Shown in pieces: positions 9,619 to 19,079 of a DNA stretch of 64,000 nucleotides. The notes under the pieces are model-generated. The model searched no databases. It saw only the letters and a list, made by a program, of their open reading frames with translations, and was not told the DNA's origin. Within the stretch, counting starts at the first letter, position 1. Each line of letters starts with the position of its first letter. This DNA comes from Thalassotalea sp. 273M-4. Its GTDB lineage: Bacteria; Pseudomonadota; Gammaproteobacteria; Enterobacterales; Alteromonadaceae. The DNA lies in assembly GCF_041410465.1 (NCBI RefSeq), contig NZ_CP166961.1:2976001-3040000 (forward strand), given 5' to 3'. Both the position numbers and the translations under genes were made by a program.

Positions 9619-11850
9619 ATGACGCAACAGCAAGAGTGTAATTTCAGCACGACAATCAACCCCGACGACGCCACTATCGACCGCTTAGTGGCTCAGTTAC
9701 TTGAACAGATGAGTTTGGATGAAAAAATAGGCCAAATGTGTCAATCCCAAGGTGGTGAAGGCCATATCAGTGAACATTTACGCATGGGGATTCAACAAGG
9801 TCAAGTTGGCTCCGTATTGAATGAAACCAATGTCGACGTTGTGAATGAGTTGCAACGCATTGCCGTCGAAGAAAGCCGTCTTGGCATCCCACTTTTGATT
9901 GGCCGAGATGTGATTCATGGGTTTAAAACCATTTTTCCGCTGCCCATTGCTCAAGCCGCTAGTTTCGACCCTGAATTGGTTAAACTCGGTGCTAGGATCA
10001 GTGCACACGAAGCCGCAAGTTGTGGGGTAAACTGGACCTTTTCGCCAATGATTGACATCAGTCGTGACCCAAGATGGGGTCGTATTGCCGAAAGCTTTGG
10101 TGAAGACCCTCTGCTAAATGCCAAACTTGGGGTGGCAATGGTGCAAGGCTATCAGAGTGATAACTTAGCGCAATTCGATGCTATTGCAGCCTGTGCCAAA
10201 CATTTTGTCGGTTACGGTGCCAGCGAAAGTGGTCGTGATTACAATACCGCCAATATCCCAGAGAACGAATTACGCAATGTGTATTTACCACCGTTTAAAG
10301 CGGCACATGAAGCTGGTGTTGCTACTATGATGGCCTCATTTAGTGACTTAAACGGGGTCCCCGCCAGTGGCAACCAATGGTTAATGCAACAAGTATTGAG
10401 AGAAGAATGGCAATACCAAGGTATGGTGGTAAGCGACTGGGATTCTATCTTTCAACTTACGGTTCATGGCTTTGCTGACTCTGCCTATGCGGCCGCAAAT
10501 GCAGCCGCTAATGCCGGTATTGATATGGAAATGGTCAGTACCACCTACCACGAAAACATTGCCCAATTGCTTAGTGATAATCAACTGACCATGACCCAAG
10601 TCGATGCTATGGTTGGCAATATTTTACGACTTAAATTTAAACTGAATTTGTTTAATCAGCCTTATACCGAGCCGAAAAAGTTTAAAGCTTTAGTCAATCA
10701 ACAACACCTTGATGCCGCTCGTGATATGGTACGAAAAAGTTGTGTGTTATTAAAAAATGCGCAACAAACATTGCCATTAAAACCTGATGAGCTTAATGAC
10801 ATCGCGGTTATTGGCCCTTTAGCTGACGATGGCTATGAACAACTTGGTACTTGGATTTTTGACGGTGATGAAAAGCACAGTGTTACCCCTTTAGCAGCGT
10901 TAAAACACGAGTTACCTGAGCATACTAAGGTCCATGTAGCCCGCGCTCTTAGTACCAGTCGCAGTAACAGCGAAGAAGGTTTTGCCGACGCCGTTAAGGC
11001 AGCACAGCAATCCGATATTGCCTTATTATTTTTAGGTGAAGAGTCCATTTTATCTGGCGAAGCCCATTGTCGTACCAACATCGACTTACCGGGAGCTCAA
11101 GAAGCATTGATTAACCAAATTGCCGCCACCGGTACGCCAATTGTATTAGTCACTATGGCTGGCCGTCCTTTAACTTTATCGAATATTATCGATAAAGTAG
11201 GTGCGATTTTATACGCTTGGCACCCCGGTTCAATGGCAGGCCCTGGTATTTCAGACCTGCTCCTGGGGAAATGTTCGCCATCAGGTAAACTGCCGGTAAG
11301 CTTTGTCCGCCATGTTGGTCAAGTGCCGTTATACTATGCGCAAAAGCACACTGGCAAACCCGCCAGTGACAGCAACTTTGTTCACATGGATGACTTTCCC
11401 GTGCGCGCACCACAAACCTCTATGGGGATGAGCGCGACGCATCTGGATTGTCACTTTACTCCGTTATTTCCTTTTGGCTTTGGTCTTACCTACAGCAACA
11501 TCCATTGTCGTAAATTACAGCTAAATACGCACACCCCTGCGATGGATGAAACCATTTATGTGTCAGTTGAGGTGATGAATGAAGGAGACGTTGACACCGA
11601 TGACGTAATTCAACTTTATATTCGCGATTTGGTTGCGAACGTCACCCGCCCGGTTAAAGAGCTAAAAGCATTTAAGCGCGTGCATTTACCAAAACACTCG
11701 AGTATCGAAGTAAAGTTTGCGTTGACCAAAGATGACTTAAGCTTTTACAACCAACGCATGCAACAAGTGACCGAGCCTGGTAAGTTCCATCTGTGGGTTG
11801 GTAATAGCAGTGATTGCCAATTACAAACGGAATTTGAGCTGCGAGCATAA
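9619..11850 (+). CDS. GH3 beta-glucosidase, BglX-like, without signal peptide
   Basis: A GH3 enzyme of about 743 residues. Motifs include RDPRWGRIAESFGEDP, CAKHFVGYGA, and the nucleophile motif GMVVSDWDSI with D273 (numbering from the ATG at 9619). The C-terminal part has the C-terminal GH3 domain and a fibronectin-III-like domain (EVMNEGDVDTDDVIQLYIRD). E. coli BglX is periplasmic, but this copy has no signal peptide and should be cytoplasmic. The frame opens upstream at TTG 9550 and ATG 9607. I prefer 9619 because family similarity begins after it and an operator-like site lies at 9551; no start has a good ribosome binding site. It should hydrolyse short beta-glucosides left by the other GH3 and the phosphorylase. 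Confidence 0.88.
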   Translation: MTQQQECNFSTTINPDDATIDRLVAQLLEQMSLDEKIGQMCQSQGGEGHISEHLRMGIQQGQVGSVLNETNVDVVNELQRIAVEESRLGIPLLIGRDVIHGFKTIFPLPIAQAASFDPELVKLGARISAHEAASCGVNWTFSPMIDISRDPRWGRIAESFGEDPLLNAKLGVAMVQGYQSDNLAQFDAIAACAKHFVGYGASESGRDYNTANIPENELRNVYLPPFKAAHEAGVATMMASFSDLNGVPASGNQWLMQQVLREEWQYQGMVVSDWDSIFQLTVHGFADSAYAAANAAANAGIDMEMVSTTYHENIAQLLSDNQLTMTQVDAMVGNILRLKFKLNLFNQPYTEPKKFKALVNQQHLDAARDMVRKSCVLLKNAQQTLPLKPDELNDIAVIGPLADDGYEQLGTWIFDGDEKHSVTPLAALKHELPEHTKVHVARALSTSRSNSEEGFADAVKAAQQSDIALLFLGEESILSGEAHCRTNIDLPGAQEALINQIAATGTPIVLVTMAGRPLTLSNIIDKVGAILYAWHPGSMAGPGISDLLLGKCSPSGKLPVSFVRHVGQVPLYYAQKHTGKPASDSNFVHMDDFPVRAPQTSMGMSATHLDCHFTPLFPFGFGLTYSNIHCRKLQLNTHTPAMDETIYVSVEVMNEGDVDTDDVIQLYIRDLVANVTRPVKELKAFKRVHLPKHSSIEVKFALTKDDLSFYNQRMQQVTEPGKFHLWVGNSSDCQLQTEFELRA

Positions 11851-11860
11851 AACAGCAAAT

Positions 11861-11897
11861 AAAAAAGCCCTATCGTGCACACGATAGGGCTTTTTTT
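11861..11897. terminator. Bidirectional terminator between GH3 and MATE genes
   Basis: An 11-bp perfect stem (AGCCCTATCGT at 11866-11876 with its complement at 11881-11891) is flanked by six A and seven T residues. It can stop both the plus-strand GH3 and the convergent minus-strand MATE transcript. Confidence 0.92.
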
Positions 11898-11914
11898 GGC
11901 GGCATTAAATCGTT

Positions 11915-13267
11915 TTAATTTACAATTTTACGTACCCAACGTTGTTTTGAAATTCGCCAAACAAACAAACCAAACTTGCTGACCTCTTCCGAATACGCCG
12001 TTAAAGCAACCCAAAACAATGGTAGGTCAAAATAAAATGCCGCCATTAGAGTTAGCGGAATACTCACCATCCACATGCCAAAGGTATCAATATACAAGCA
12101 AGCTTTGGTTTCGCCACCTGCTCGTAATATGCCCAAAGCCATGGTCATGTTACTGATTTTTATCCACGCGCCTAGGGCAATGATTAAAAACACGTCCGAT
12201 GCTAACGCTAAGGTACTTGCTGGCATGTCGCTAAAAGGCATAAAAATGATGGGCTCAGCAAGCAATAATAGGACGCCTAAAACGATGGCGACTAAAGGCG
12301 CCATAATAACAAAGCTCTTGGCGATGCTAATCGCTTGGTCAAACTTTTCCGCGCCTAAGTTTTGCCCCACCATAATAGAGCAGGCAGAGGCAAAGCCAAA
12401 AAACAGTGAAATAAACATGCCTTCAATAGGAACCAGCAAACTGATCACCGCCAGCTCTTGTGTGCCTAGTCGGCCGTAAATTAATTGATAAACAAAAGAA
12501 CCTATAGACCACACCCCAAAACTGGCCATCAACGGCACCACAAGTTTGATCATATCAAACCAAGGTTTAACGATTCTTAGATCTTTAACGTCATTACGTG
12601 ACGGTTTTAACTTATGACGGGCAATAGATAACACCATAAAAATCAACAACAAGTGACAACCTCGGGCAATTAACGTGGCGATTGCCGCCCCCGTAACGCC
12701 TAAAGGTTCAATCCCTAAGCCTCCGTAGATTAACCAGTAGTTAAGAACAATATTAATCACAATCGCAAAGGTGCTAATCACCATAGGTAACTTCACTTGC
12801 GAAATACTGCGCAGGGCATTTTCAAACACCATGATGCCACCAACAAACAGTAAGCTTGGCATAGTGATCCACAAATACATTTCACCAATATCGATAACAT
12901 CTTGATCGGTCGTACCTAAAGCCATCAAACTATCAGCAAAGAAAAAGTTACCAATGACCAAAGGTAATAAGGCTAAAGTACTTAAAATAAGCCCCAATAA
13001 AATGGTACTTCGAATGCGACTGGTATTACCGGCACCATGATTTTGCGCAGATAAAATACCTACCCCCCAAGCCAAGCCTGAGACAATAACTAAAACCACA
13101 AATTGAACTCGGTTACCAAAGCCGACCGCCGCAACCGAGGCATTACCCAAATGACTCACCATCATCACATCAATCATGCTAAGTAAGGTCACTAAGGTGT
13201 TTTGTAAAGAGATTGGCCAAGCCAGTTTAAAACTGTTTTTCAGGGCAGTTCGATTAATAATAGACAT
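11915..13267 (-). CDS. MATE-family multidrug/Na+ efflux pump
   Basis: A 450-residue membrane protein with about 12 hydrophobic segments in two homologous halves. The first helix region LAWPISLQNTLVTLLSMIDV and the later GVWSIGSFVYQLIYGRLG fit the MATE (NorM/DinF) fold. It should export drugs or cationic toxins using an ion gradient; the substrate cannot be read from sequence. The start is ATG 13267 rather than the in-frame TTG at 13270; no strong ribosome binding site is seen. It stands alone between the glucan locus and ubiA. Confidence 0.85.
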   Translation of the reverse strand: MSIINRTALKNSFKLAWPISLQNTLVTLLSMIDVMMVSHLGNASVAAVGFGNRVQFVVLVIVSGLAWGVGILSAQNHGAGNTSRIRSTILLGLILSTLALLPLVIGNFFFADSLMALGTTDQDVIDIGEMYLWITMPSLLFVGGIMVFENALRSISQVKLPMVISTFAIVINIVLNYWLIYGGLGIEPLGVTGAAIATLIARGCHLLLIFMVLSIARHKLKPSRNDVKDLRIVKPWFDMIKLVVPLMASFGVWSIGSFVYQLIYGRLGTQELAVISLLVPIEGMFISLFFGFASACSIMVGQNLGAEKFDQAISIAKSFVIMAPLVAIVLGVLLLLAEPIIFMPFSDMPASTLALASDVFLIIALGAWIKISNMTMALGILRAGGETKACLYIDTFGMWMVSIPLTLMAAFYFDLPLFWVALTAYSEEVSKFGLFVWRISKQRWVRKIVN

Positions 13268-13482
13268 CAAGGTTTATTCACGTTTGGGCTTAAGGTAATA
13301 TAAAAAACAATTTTAGTACGTTTAATTCAACGTCAAGTTTCCCTGCTGTAGAGCAAAAAATCACCAAATTGTTATCCTAATTTTCAAGGGCGCGAATTTT
13401 ATAACAATTTGTATTGATACGTCTAAATTTTATTCAACTTAGCCGTCTTTTTTTGCTCTGCTCAGTAACCATGGTATGAAAT

Positions 13483-14355
13483 ATGTCAACATTGGCCGAA
13501 AAATGGCACGCTTTTACACTTATCACTCGCATGGACCGACCGATAGGTACCTATTTATTACTATGGCCAACCCTTTGGGCACTTTGGATTGCCGAGGGTG
13601 GCTTTCCAGGTTGGCATCTGTTGATTGTATTTAGTTTGGGGGTGTTTATTATGCGCAGCGCTGGTTGCATTATTAACGACATCGCCGATAGAAAAATTGA
13701 CGGATATGTGCAACGTACTAAGCAGCGCCCATTAATTAAAGGTAGTTTAACGACCCAATCAGCCATAGTGATTTTTATTGCGCTGCTACTTATCGCCTTA
13801 TTGCTGGTTTTGACCTTGTCTTGGTACACCATTGGATTATCTTTAGTGGCGGTTATCTTGGCCACCATTTACCCTTTTATGAAGCGCTATACTCATTTTC
13901 CGCAAGTAGTGTTAGGCGCTGCTTTTAGCTGGGGTATGATCATGGCATTTGCTGAAATCAGGCAATCTATTCCCACGGTCGCTTGGCTCTTATTTGCCGC
14001 CAATTTAGTGTGGACCGTCGCATATGACACCATGTATGCCATGGTAGATCGTGATGACGATTTACGAATTGGGGTAAAATCAACGGCCATCATCTTTGGC
14101 CGATTCGATACCTTGATCATTAGCCTACTGCAATTGATCACCTTATTGCTGTTGTTTAAGGTCGGTCAAATTGAGCAGTTTAACGTGTTTTATTATCTCG
14201 GTTTAATTATCTTAGCGGGGATGTTTATGTATCAGCAAAAGCTGATCAAAAATAGAGAGCGTGCTAACTGCTTTAAAGCCTTTTTGCACAATCACTATGG
14301 CCTATTGTGTGTATTGATTGCGATCATCTTTCAATATGAACCGGTTTGGATATAG
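13483..14355 (+). CDS. ubiA: 4-hydroxybenzoate octaprenyltransferase (ubiquinone synthesis)
   Basis: A 290-residue integral membrane prenyltransferase that attaches the polyprenyl tail to 4-hydroxybenzoate in ubiquinone biosynthesis. The N-terminus MDRPIGTYLLLWPTLWALW is typical of UbiA. The two Asp-rich diphosphate/Mg2+ motifs are NDIADRKIDG and YDTMYAMVDRDDD. The length matches E. coli UbiA. The usual partner ubiC is not beside it. It is convergent with recQ, with only 61 bp between them and no obvious terminator. Confidence 0.95.
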   Translation: MSTLAEKWHAFTLITRMDRPIGTYLLLWPTLWALWIAEGGFPGWHLLIVFSLGVFIMRSAGCIINDIADRKIDGYVQRTKQRPLIKGSLTTQSAIVIFIALLLIALLLVLTLSWYTIGLSLVAVILATIYPFMKRYTHFPQVVLGAAFSWGMIMAFAEIRQSIPTVAWLLFAANLVWTVAYDTMYAMVDRDDDLRIGVKSTAIIFGRFDTLIISLLQLITLLLLFKVGQIEQFNVFYYLGLIILAGMFMYQQKLIKNRERANCFKAFLHNHYGLLCVLIAIIFQYEPVWI

Positions 14356-14416
14356 CCGTTCGTATCCTTTAGGCGTTAAGCGTTAGCCATTAAATTTCAA
14401 AGGCCACTTATATGGG

Positions 14417-16261
14417 CTACTTGTATCGTTTGATCAACTCAATAAACGACGCCCCATAACGCAATAATTTAGTGTCACCAACACCACTGATGGTTAAAAA
14501 CTCATCCGTGGTTATCGGTTTACGTCTGGCCATTTCAATCAAACTGGCATCGTTAAAGACTATAAACGGGGCAATATCTTCCAAGTCAGCAAGTTCTTTA
14601 CGTAATAAGCGCAATTGTTTAAACAAGGCTTTATCATAATTAGCCGTGGTCTTATTTTGTTGCCAATAACCTTTTTGTTGCAATCGCGGTCTGGCAATCA
14701 TTAATGGACGTTCGCCTTTGAGCGCGACCTTTGACGCCTTGGTTAAACAAAGCGCCGATTGTTTTTCAATGTCTTGTTGTAACAAACCAAGGTGAATCAG
14801 TTGCCTGATCACTGAAAACCAATACCCTCGAGTTTTGTCTTTACCAATGCCAAAAGTTGAAACGTCTTGGTGCTGGCGCTTTTTAACTGCCTCAGTTTCA
14901 CGTCCACGCAATACATCAATAACGTAATGAATATCTCCGCTTTGCTCAATGCGATAGACACAGGACAGTACTTTTTGTGCATCAACGGTGGCATCGTACT
15001 GACTTGGCGGATCTAAACATATATCGCAATTACCACAGCCATTGTCCGTGTATTGGGCAAAATAATTCAGTAACACTTGGCGGCGGCAGGTTTGCGCTTC
15101 AGCAAAGCCTGCCATCGCTGAAAATCGTTGTTGTTCCACATTCACTCGGTGTTCATTATCGTTTTCACTGATCCGTTTTTTGATTTTATCAATGTCTTGA
15201 TGATCATATAGAAACAACGCTTCAGCGGATAAGCCATCACGCCCCGCTCGCCCGGTTTCTTGATAAAACGACTCCAACGTTCTAGGCATTTCGTAGTGAA
15301 TCACAAAGCGCACATTAGGCTTGTTAATACCAAGACCAAAGGCCACCGTTGCGACGACAATGCGAATGTTATCTTTGGTAAAACCTTCTTGTATAATATT
15401 ACGAATTTCAGGCTCTAAGCCGGCATGATAACCAGCGCAGTTAAAACCTTTTTGCGCCAAGGTTTGACTTAACTTATCGACTTGCCAACGACTATTACAA
15501 TAAATAATACCGCTGTCTTCAGGGCAGCGATTTAAGTATTCTAATAACTGGGTTTCACCATTGTATTTTTCGGTTAAGGTATAGCGAATATTCGGTCGGT
15601 CAAAACTGTCCAAATGCACATAAGGCTGGTTGAGTTTTAGCTGCTGTAAAATATCTTTGCGGGTCGTCACATCCGCGGTTGCCGTTAACGCCATAATTGG
15701 GGTGTAAGGAAAATGCTCTTTAAGACGCCCAAGTTGGGTATATGAAGGCCGAAAATCGTGGCCCCATTGCGAAATACAATGGGCTTCATCAATCGCAAAA
15801 AAGCTTATGTGCATGCTCTGCAGACTTTGTAAGAAGTAATAGCTTAATAATCGCTCGGGCGATACATACAAAATACTGACCTCACCGCGGCCAATTTGAC
15901 GCATGGTTTCATTGAGTTGTTCTGGACTCATTGAAGAATTAACAAAAGCGGCTTTGATCCCTTGCCTAGTAAGACCATCGACTTGATCTTTCATTAACGC
16001 TATCAAAGGTGAAACGACCACCGTCAAGCCAGACATGATGGTTGCGGGTAATTGATAGCATAAAGATTTACCGCCGCCCGTTGGCATTAACACCAGACAA
16101 TCTTGTCCCGCCAACAAGTGTTCTATGACTTGTTGTTGACCTTTGCGAAATTCCGTATAGCCAAAATGATGTTGCAACGAATGGTGCAAATCAGCATGGC
16201 TTGGCAGCTGGGCATTAGATTGATTCAAGGTTGTGGCGCGATTAGACAAAAAGAAAACCAT
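14417..16261 (-). CDS. recQ: ATP-dependent DNA helicase RecQ
   Basis: A 614-residue 3'-5' DNA helicase of the RecF recombination pathway. Walker [13 protein letters not shown] lies at residues 59-70 and DEAH at 158-161, followed by [13 protein letters not shown]. The zinc-binding region has [10 protein letters not shown] and CGNCDIC at about 385-412. A winged helix and a C-terminal HRDC domain ([19 protein letters not shown]) complete the protein. The start ATG has GGGG upstream. Next to it lie a yigI homologue and rarD, the same neighbourhood as in E. coli, although pldA is absent. Confidence 0.97.
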   Translation of the reverse strand: MVFFLSNRATTLNQSNAQLPSHADLHHSLQHHFGYTEFRKGQQQVIEHLLAGQDCLVLMPTGGGKSLCYQLPATIMSGLTVVVSPLIALMKDQVDGLTRQGIKAAFVNSSMSPEQLNETMRQIGRGEVSILYVSPERLLSYYFLQSLQSMHISFFAIDEAHCISQWGHDFRPSYTQLGRLKEHFPYTPIMALTATADVTTRKDILQQLKLNQPYVHLDSFDRPNIRYTLTEKYNGETQLLEYLNRCPEDSGIIYCNSRWQVDKLSQTLAQKGFNCAGYHAGLEPEIRNIIQEGFTKDNIRIVVATVAFGLGINKPNVRFVIHYEMPRTLESFYQETGRAGRDGLSAEALFLYDHQDIDKIKKRISENDNEHRVNVEQQRFSAMAGFAEAQTCRRQVLLNYFAQYTDNGCGNCDICLDPPSQYDATVDAQKVLSCVYRIEQSGDIHYVIDVLRGRETEAVKKRQHQDVSTFGIGKDKTRGYWFSVIRQLIHLGLLQQDIEKQSALCLTKASKVALKGERPLMIARPRLQQKGYWQQNKTTANYDKALFKQLRLLRKELADLEDIAPFIVFNDASLIEMARRKPITTDEFLTISGVGDTKLLRYGASFIELIKRYK

Positions 16262-16401
16262 TTTACCCCAGCTTAAGGGTATTTCGATAGGGTTTTATAG
16301 TTTTTATCCTAGGCCACTTTAAACTCCCGCTTGCTGCTGGTTAATTTTTACTCGAATCAATGCTAAGGTGGTTAAACACAGGGTGATAAAAATGAGAACC
16401 T

Positions 16402-16854
16402 ATGGACAAACAACAAATTTTTGCTCAAATGCTTAAGGTATGGAACACCGATATTGCGTTTAATCGCCACTTGGGCCTTAAAGTGACTAAAATGGAACAA
16501 GACCATGCTCAGATTGAATTTGACTGGCAAGCCAATTTAATTGGCAACCCCATCACTAAAACATTACACGGCGGTGTGACGGCGGCCGTGTTAGATATGG
16601 CTGGTGGTGTCGTGGCAGCTGCCAATATGCTCAGTCGCTTGCCGGTAACCGATAAAACAACCATCACTAAAAAGCTAGCTCGGTTAAGTACTATAGACTT
16701 TAGAACCGACTTTCTTAGACCCGGTCGAGGCAATCACTTTATCGCCACGGCTCGAATCATTCGCCACGGCAGTAAAATTGCCGTCACTCGAATGGAACTT
16801 CATAACGAAAAAGGTGAACACATAGCGTTTGGTACAGGTACCTATATGGTTTAA
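16402..16854 (+). CDS. yigI: YigI-like hotdog-fold acyl-CoA thioesterase
   Basis: A 150-residue single-domain hotdog protein of the PaaI/YigI type. Conserved segments are GNPITKTLHGGVTAAVLDMA, which carries the HGG motif of the active-site helix, and RTDFLRPGRG on a central strand. It should hydrolyse medium- to long-chain acyl-CoA in the cytoplasm. In E. coli yigI lies between rarD and pldA near recQ; here it is divergent from recQ and followed by rarD in the same direction. Confidence 0.85.
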   Translation: MDKQQIFAQMLKVWNTDIAFNRHLGLKVTKMEQDHAQIEFDWQANLIGNPITKTLHGGVTAAVLDMAGGVVAAANMLSRLPVTDKTTITKKLARLSTIDFRTDFLRPGRGNHFIATARIIRHGSKIAVTRMELHNEKGEHIAFGTGTYMV

Positions 16855-17006
16855 AGCTGAAAGTTATTTTAACGGTGTTGGTTAACCGAATAAGTTTGCT
16901 TTTAAATTACATGGTTGGCGCCCGTTTAACCAAACCAAAGCTGTGAATTCGTCAGCAGTGTGCTAAACTCGCGCCAATTCTTATTCAGACCTAAAGCCTA
17001 TTCTAG

Positions 17007-17912
17007 ATGAGCACAGACGATACCAAAACTGGTGCGATTAATGCCGTATGCGCCTACACTCTTTGGGGTATCGCCCCGATTTATTTTAAATTACTTATCG
17101 ATGTCAGTGCACCTGAAATCCTAGTCAATCGTATCGTCTGGTCATTTGTGTTTTTAATTGCCTTAATTCTTGGTTTAGGTAAGTGGGCAAATGTCAGTCA
17201 GATCCTTAAAAGCCCAAAAACCTTGCTTTGGTTGTTCGCTAGTGCGCTTATTTTAGGCTTAAACTGGTTGATTTTTATTTGGGCGGTAAATAGTGGACAA
17301 ATTCTCGAAGCCAGTTTGGGCTATTATATAAACCCTTTATTTAACGTCTTACTTGGCATGTTATTTTTTGCTGAACGCCTACGTAAATGGCAAATTTTCG
17401 CCGTAGGGTTGGCGTTTATTGGGGTGTTAATTGAAGTGATAAGCCTAGGTTCCATTCCTTATTTAGCCTTGGCCTTAGCATCCAGTTTTGGGGTTTATGG
17501 CTTGATTCGTAAAAAGATCCCCGTTGACTCACTCGCCGGTTTATTTATTGAATCGGCCTGTTTATTGCCTTTGGCTCTTGCCTACTGGTTTGTACTTCTC
17601 GATAGCCCGACCAGTAATATGCTCGATAATAATGCATCATTAAATATCACCTTAATCGCTGCAGGCTTAGTGACTACAGCACCGTTGTTATTCTTTACCG
17701 GCGCGGCGAAACGTCTGCCTTTAGCGACCTTAGGTTTTTTCCAATATATTGGCCCAAGTTTGATGTTTATTGTTGCCATCAGTTTTTACAATGAAGCCAT
17801 AGCGCTTGAAAAATTATTAACCTTTGCCTGTATTTGGGCAGCGTTGATGCTATATAGCTGGGATTCTTTTAAACACCGTAAACACAAAAAGCGTCAAATG
17901 GCGGCGCAATAA
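17007..17912 (+). CDS. rarD: RarD-type EamA permease
   Basis: A 301-residue inner-membrane protein with ten predicted helices, a tandem EamA/DMT fold. The segments AYTLWGIAPIYFKLL, LNWLIFIWAVN and LGFFQYIGPSLMFI match RarD (annotated as chloramphenicol-sensitivity protein; substrate unknown). The C-terminus is basic (KHRKHKKRQ). The stop codon TAA is immediately followed by a fragment of the dispersed element found intact at 35521-35784, so the insertion lies right at the gene end. Confidence 0.92.
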   Translation: MSTDDTKTGAINAVCAYTLWGIAPIYFKLLIDVSAPEILVNRIVWSFVFLIALILGLGKWANVSQILKSPKTLLWLFASALILGLNWLIFIWAVNSGQILEASLGYYINPLFNVLLGMLFFAERLRKWQIFAVGLAFIGVLIEVISLGSIPYLALALASSFGVYGLIRKKIPVDSLAGLFIESACLLPLALAYWFVLLDSPTSNMLDNNASLNITLIAAGLVTTAPLLFFTGAAKRLPLATLGFFQYIGPSLMFIVAISFYNEAIALEKLLTFACIWAALMLYSWDSFKHRKHKKRQMAAQ

Positions 17913-17970
17913 AACCAATCCCATTAAGTTTTTGCTTACTCAGCGAGAATATAAAGGTTTTTAGGCAAGC
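17913..17970. repeat. Solo end of a MITE-like element directly after rarD
   Basis: About 57 bp (ACCAATCCCATTAAG... to ...TTTTTAGGCAAG) match the right-hand end of the 264-bp element at 35521-35784, in inverted orientation, with only a few differences. The other terminal repeat is absent here. The fragment ends in a GGCAAGC-TTTT-GCTTGCC hairpin (17964-17981) that could help end rarD transcripts, although no T-run follows. Confidence 0.7.
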
Positions 17971-18039
17971 TTTTGCTTGCCCTTATGTCAATTAAACGCC
18001 TACAAACAGTCTGCAAGAGTAGATAAAGTCCTTTACTGA

Positions 18040-19071
18040 CTAGTCTTTTGCGGCTTGTTTGGCTTTTTTAATCCGATCACTAATTTGCGGATGACTACTA
18101 AAATACTGCATCATTTTGGCTTGTCCAGTTTGTTCAATTTCAAATGCGGTCATTGCGTCAATAAAGCCATCGGGCGATATACCCAGCTCTGCCATTTTGG
18201 CAAGAGCATAATCATCGGCTTGCCCTTCAAGCGAACGCGAAAAATTATTTTGCAGTAAGGTCATCGAACTCGCTGATAACAATTCCGCCATCCCTTGCAA
18301 ATCCCCCAAAAAATAATTGAGCAATAAAGTCGTGGTTACGGTTTCCGCCAGCACTTGCAATCCGTGTTGATACTCAACATGGGCAATTTCGTGTAAAAAA
18401 ATGGCTTGCAGCGCATCGGGCTTATCTTTAAACAGGGTATATAAATCATCGGTGATCACAATAGCCCCCCCAGGCAGGGCAAAGGCATTGGCACCATAGA
18501 ATTCGGACTGTTTAAAGAATAAACGGTATTTACTATCGGATAACTGCAATTGGGCCAATAATTGGTTGAATTGCGTTAAAACCTTAGCTTGAGTGCCTTG
18601 ATCAACTTTTGACTCCTTAACAAATCGATCTTGCATCAGTTGTAAGGTCTCGTCTTCAACATGTCTAGCCACTGAATATGGCAACACCCCGACAACCGAC
18701 TTGGCCATCGTAGGGACAACATATTCGACACATAAATAAAATAATAATGGCACGAGAAGTACACAGGCAAACCAAAAGCTGCGAGCACCTTCAAACCAGT
18801 ACAGCCAAGGCTTTCTTGGGCTATGATGAATACGTAATTGGCGGTCAAAATCGGGTTGTTGACGAAACTCAATGTTACCGAGTTCAGCTACCGTTATAAC
18901 CGTCGGTAACTGACCCAACTTAGTTGACAACGACAGTTGATTGTATGGGTATACTTGTGGCTTCATCGTCCCCTCAGGACACTCAACCGATAAGCCCTGA
19001 GGTGTTAAGCCTATTGTAATCGACTGGCAGCTGTCGCTACCAGAACGATATAAGGTCGCATTAATTTGCAT
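18040..19071 (-). CDS. Membrane-anchored M48 zinc metallopeptidase
   Basis: A 343-residue protein. The first ~95 residues look like a small beta-rich domain (DUF7092-like). A membrane segment follows (FWFACVLLVPLLFYLCVEYV), then an M48 peptidase domain with the zinc motif HEIAHVEYQHG near residues 225-235 and a downstream SRSLEGQADDYALAKM containing the third zinc ligand. It is likely a periplasmic protease related to BepA/LoiP, involved in envelope quality control. It starts 8 bp after the DUF898 gene, and its ribosome binding site overlaps that stop codon, so the two are translationally linked. Confidence 0.88.
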   Translation of the reverse strand: MQINATLYRSGSDSCQSITIGLTPQGLSVECPEGTMKPQVYPYNQLSLSTKLGQLPTVITVAELGNIEFRQQPDFDRQLRIHHSPRKPWLYWFEGARSFWFACVLLVPLLFYLCVEYVVPTMAKSVVGVLPYSVARHVEDETLQLMQDRFVKESKVDQGTQAKVLTQFNQLLAQLQLSDSKYRLFFKQSEFYGANAFALPGGAIVITDDLYTLFKDKPDALQAIFLHEIAHVEYQHGLQVLAETVTTTLLLNYFLGDLQGMAELLSASSMTLLQNNFSRSLEGQADDYALAKMAELGISPDGFIDAMTAFEIEQTGQAKMMQYFSSHPQISDRIKKAKQAAKD

Positions 19072-19079
19072 TCGTTTGC

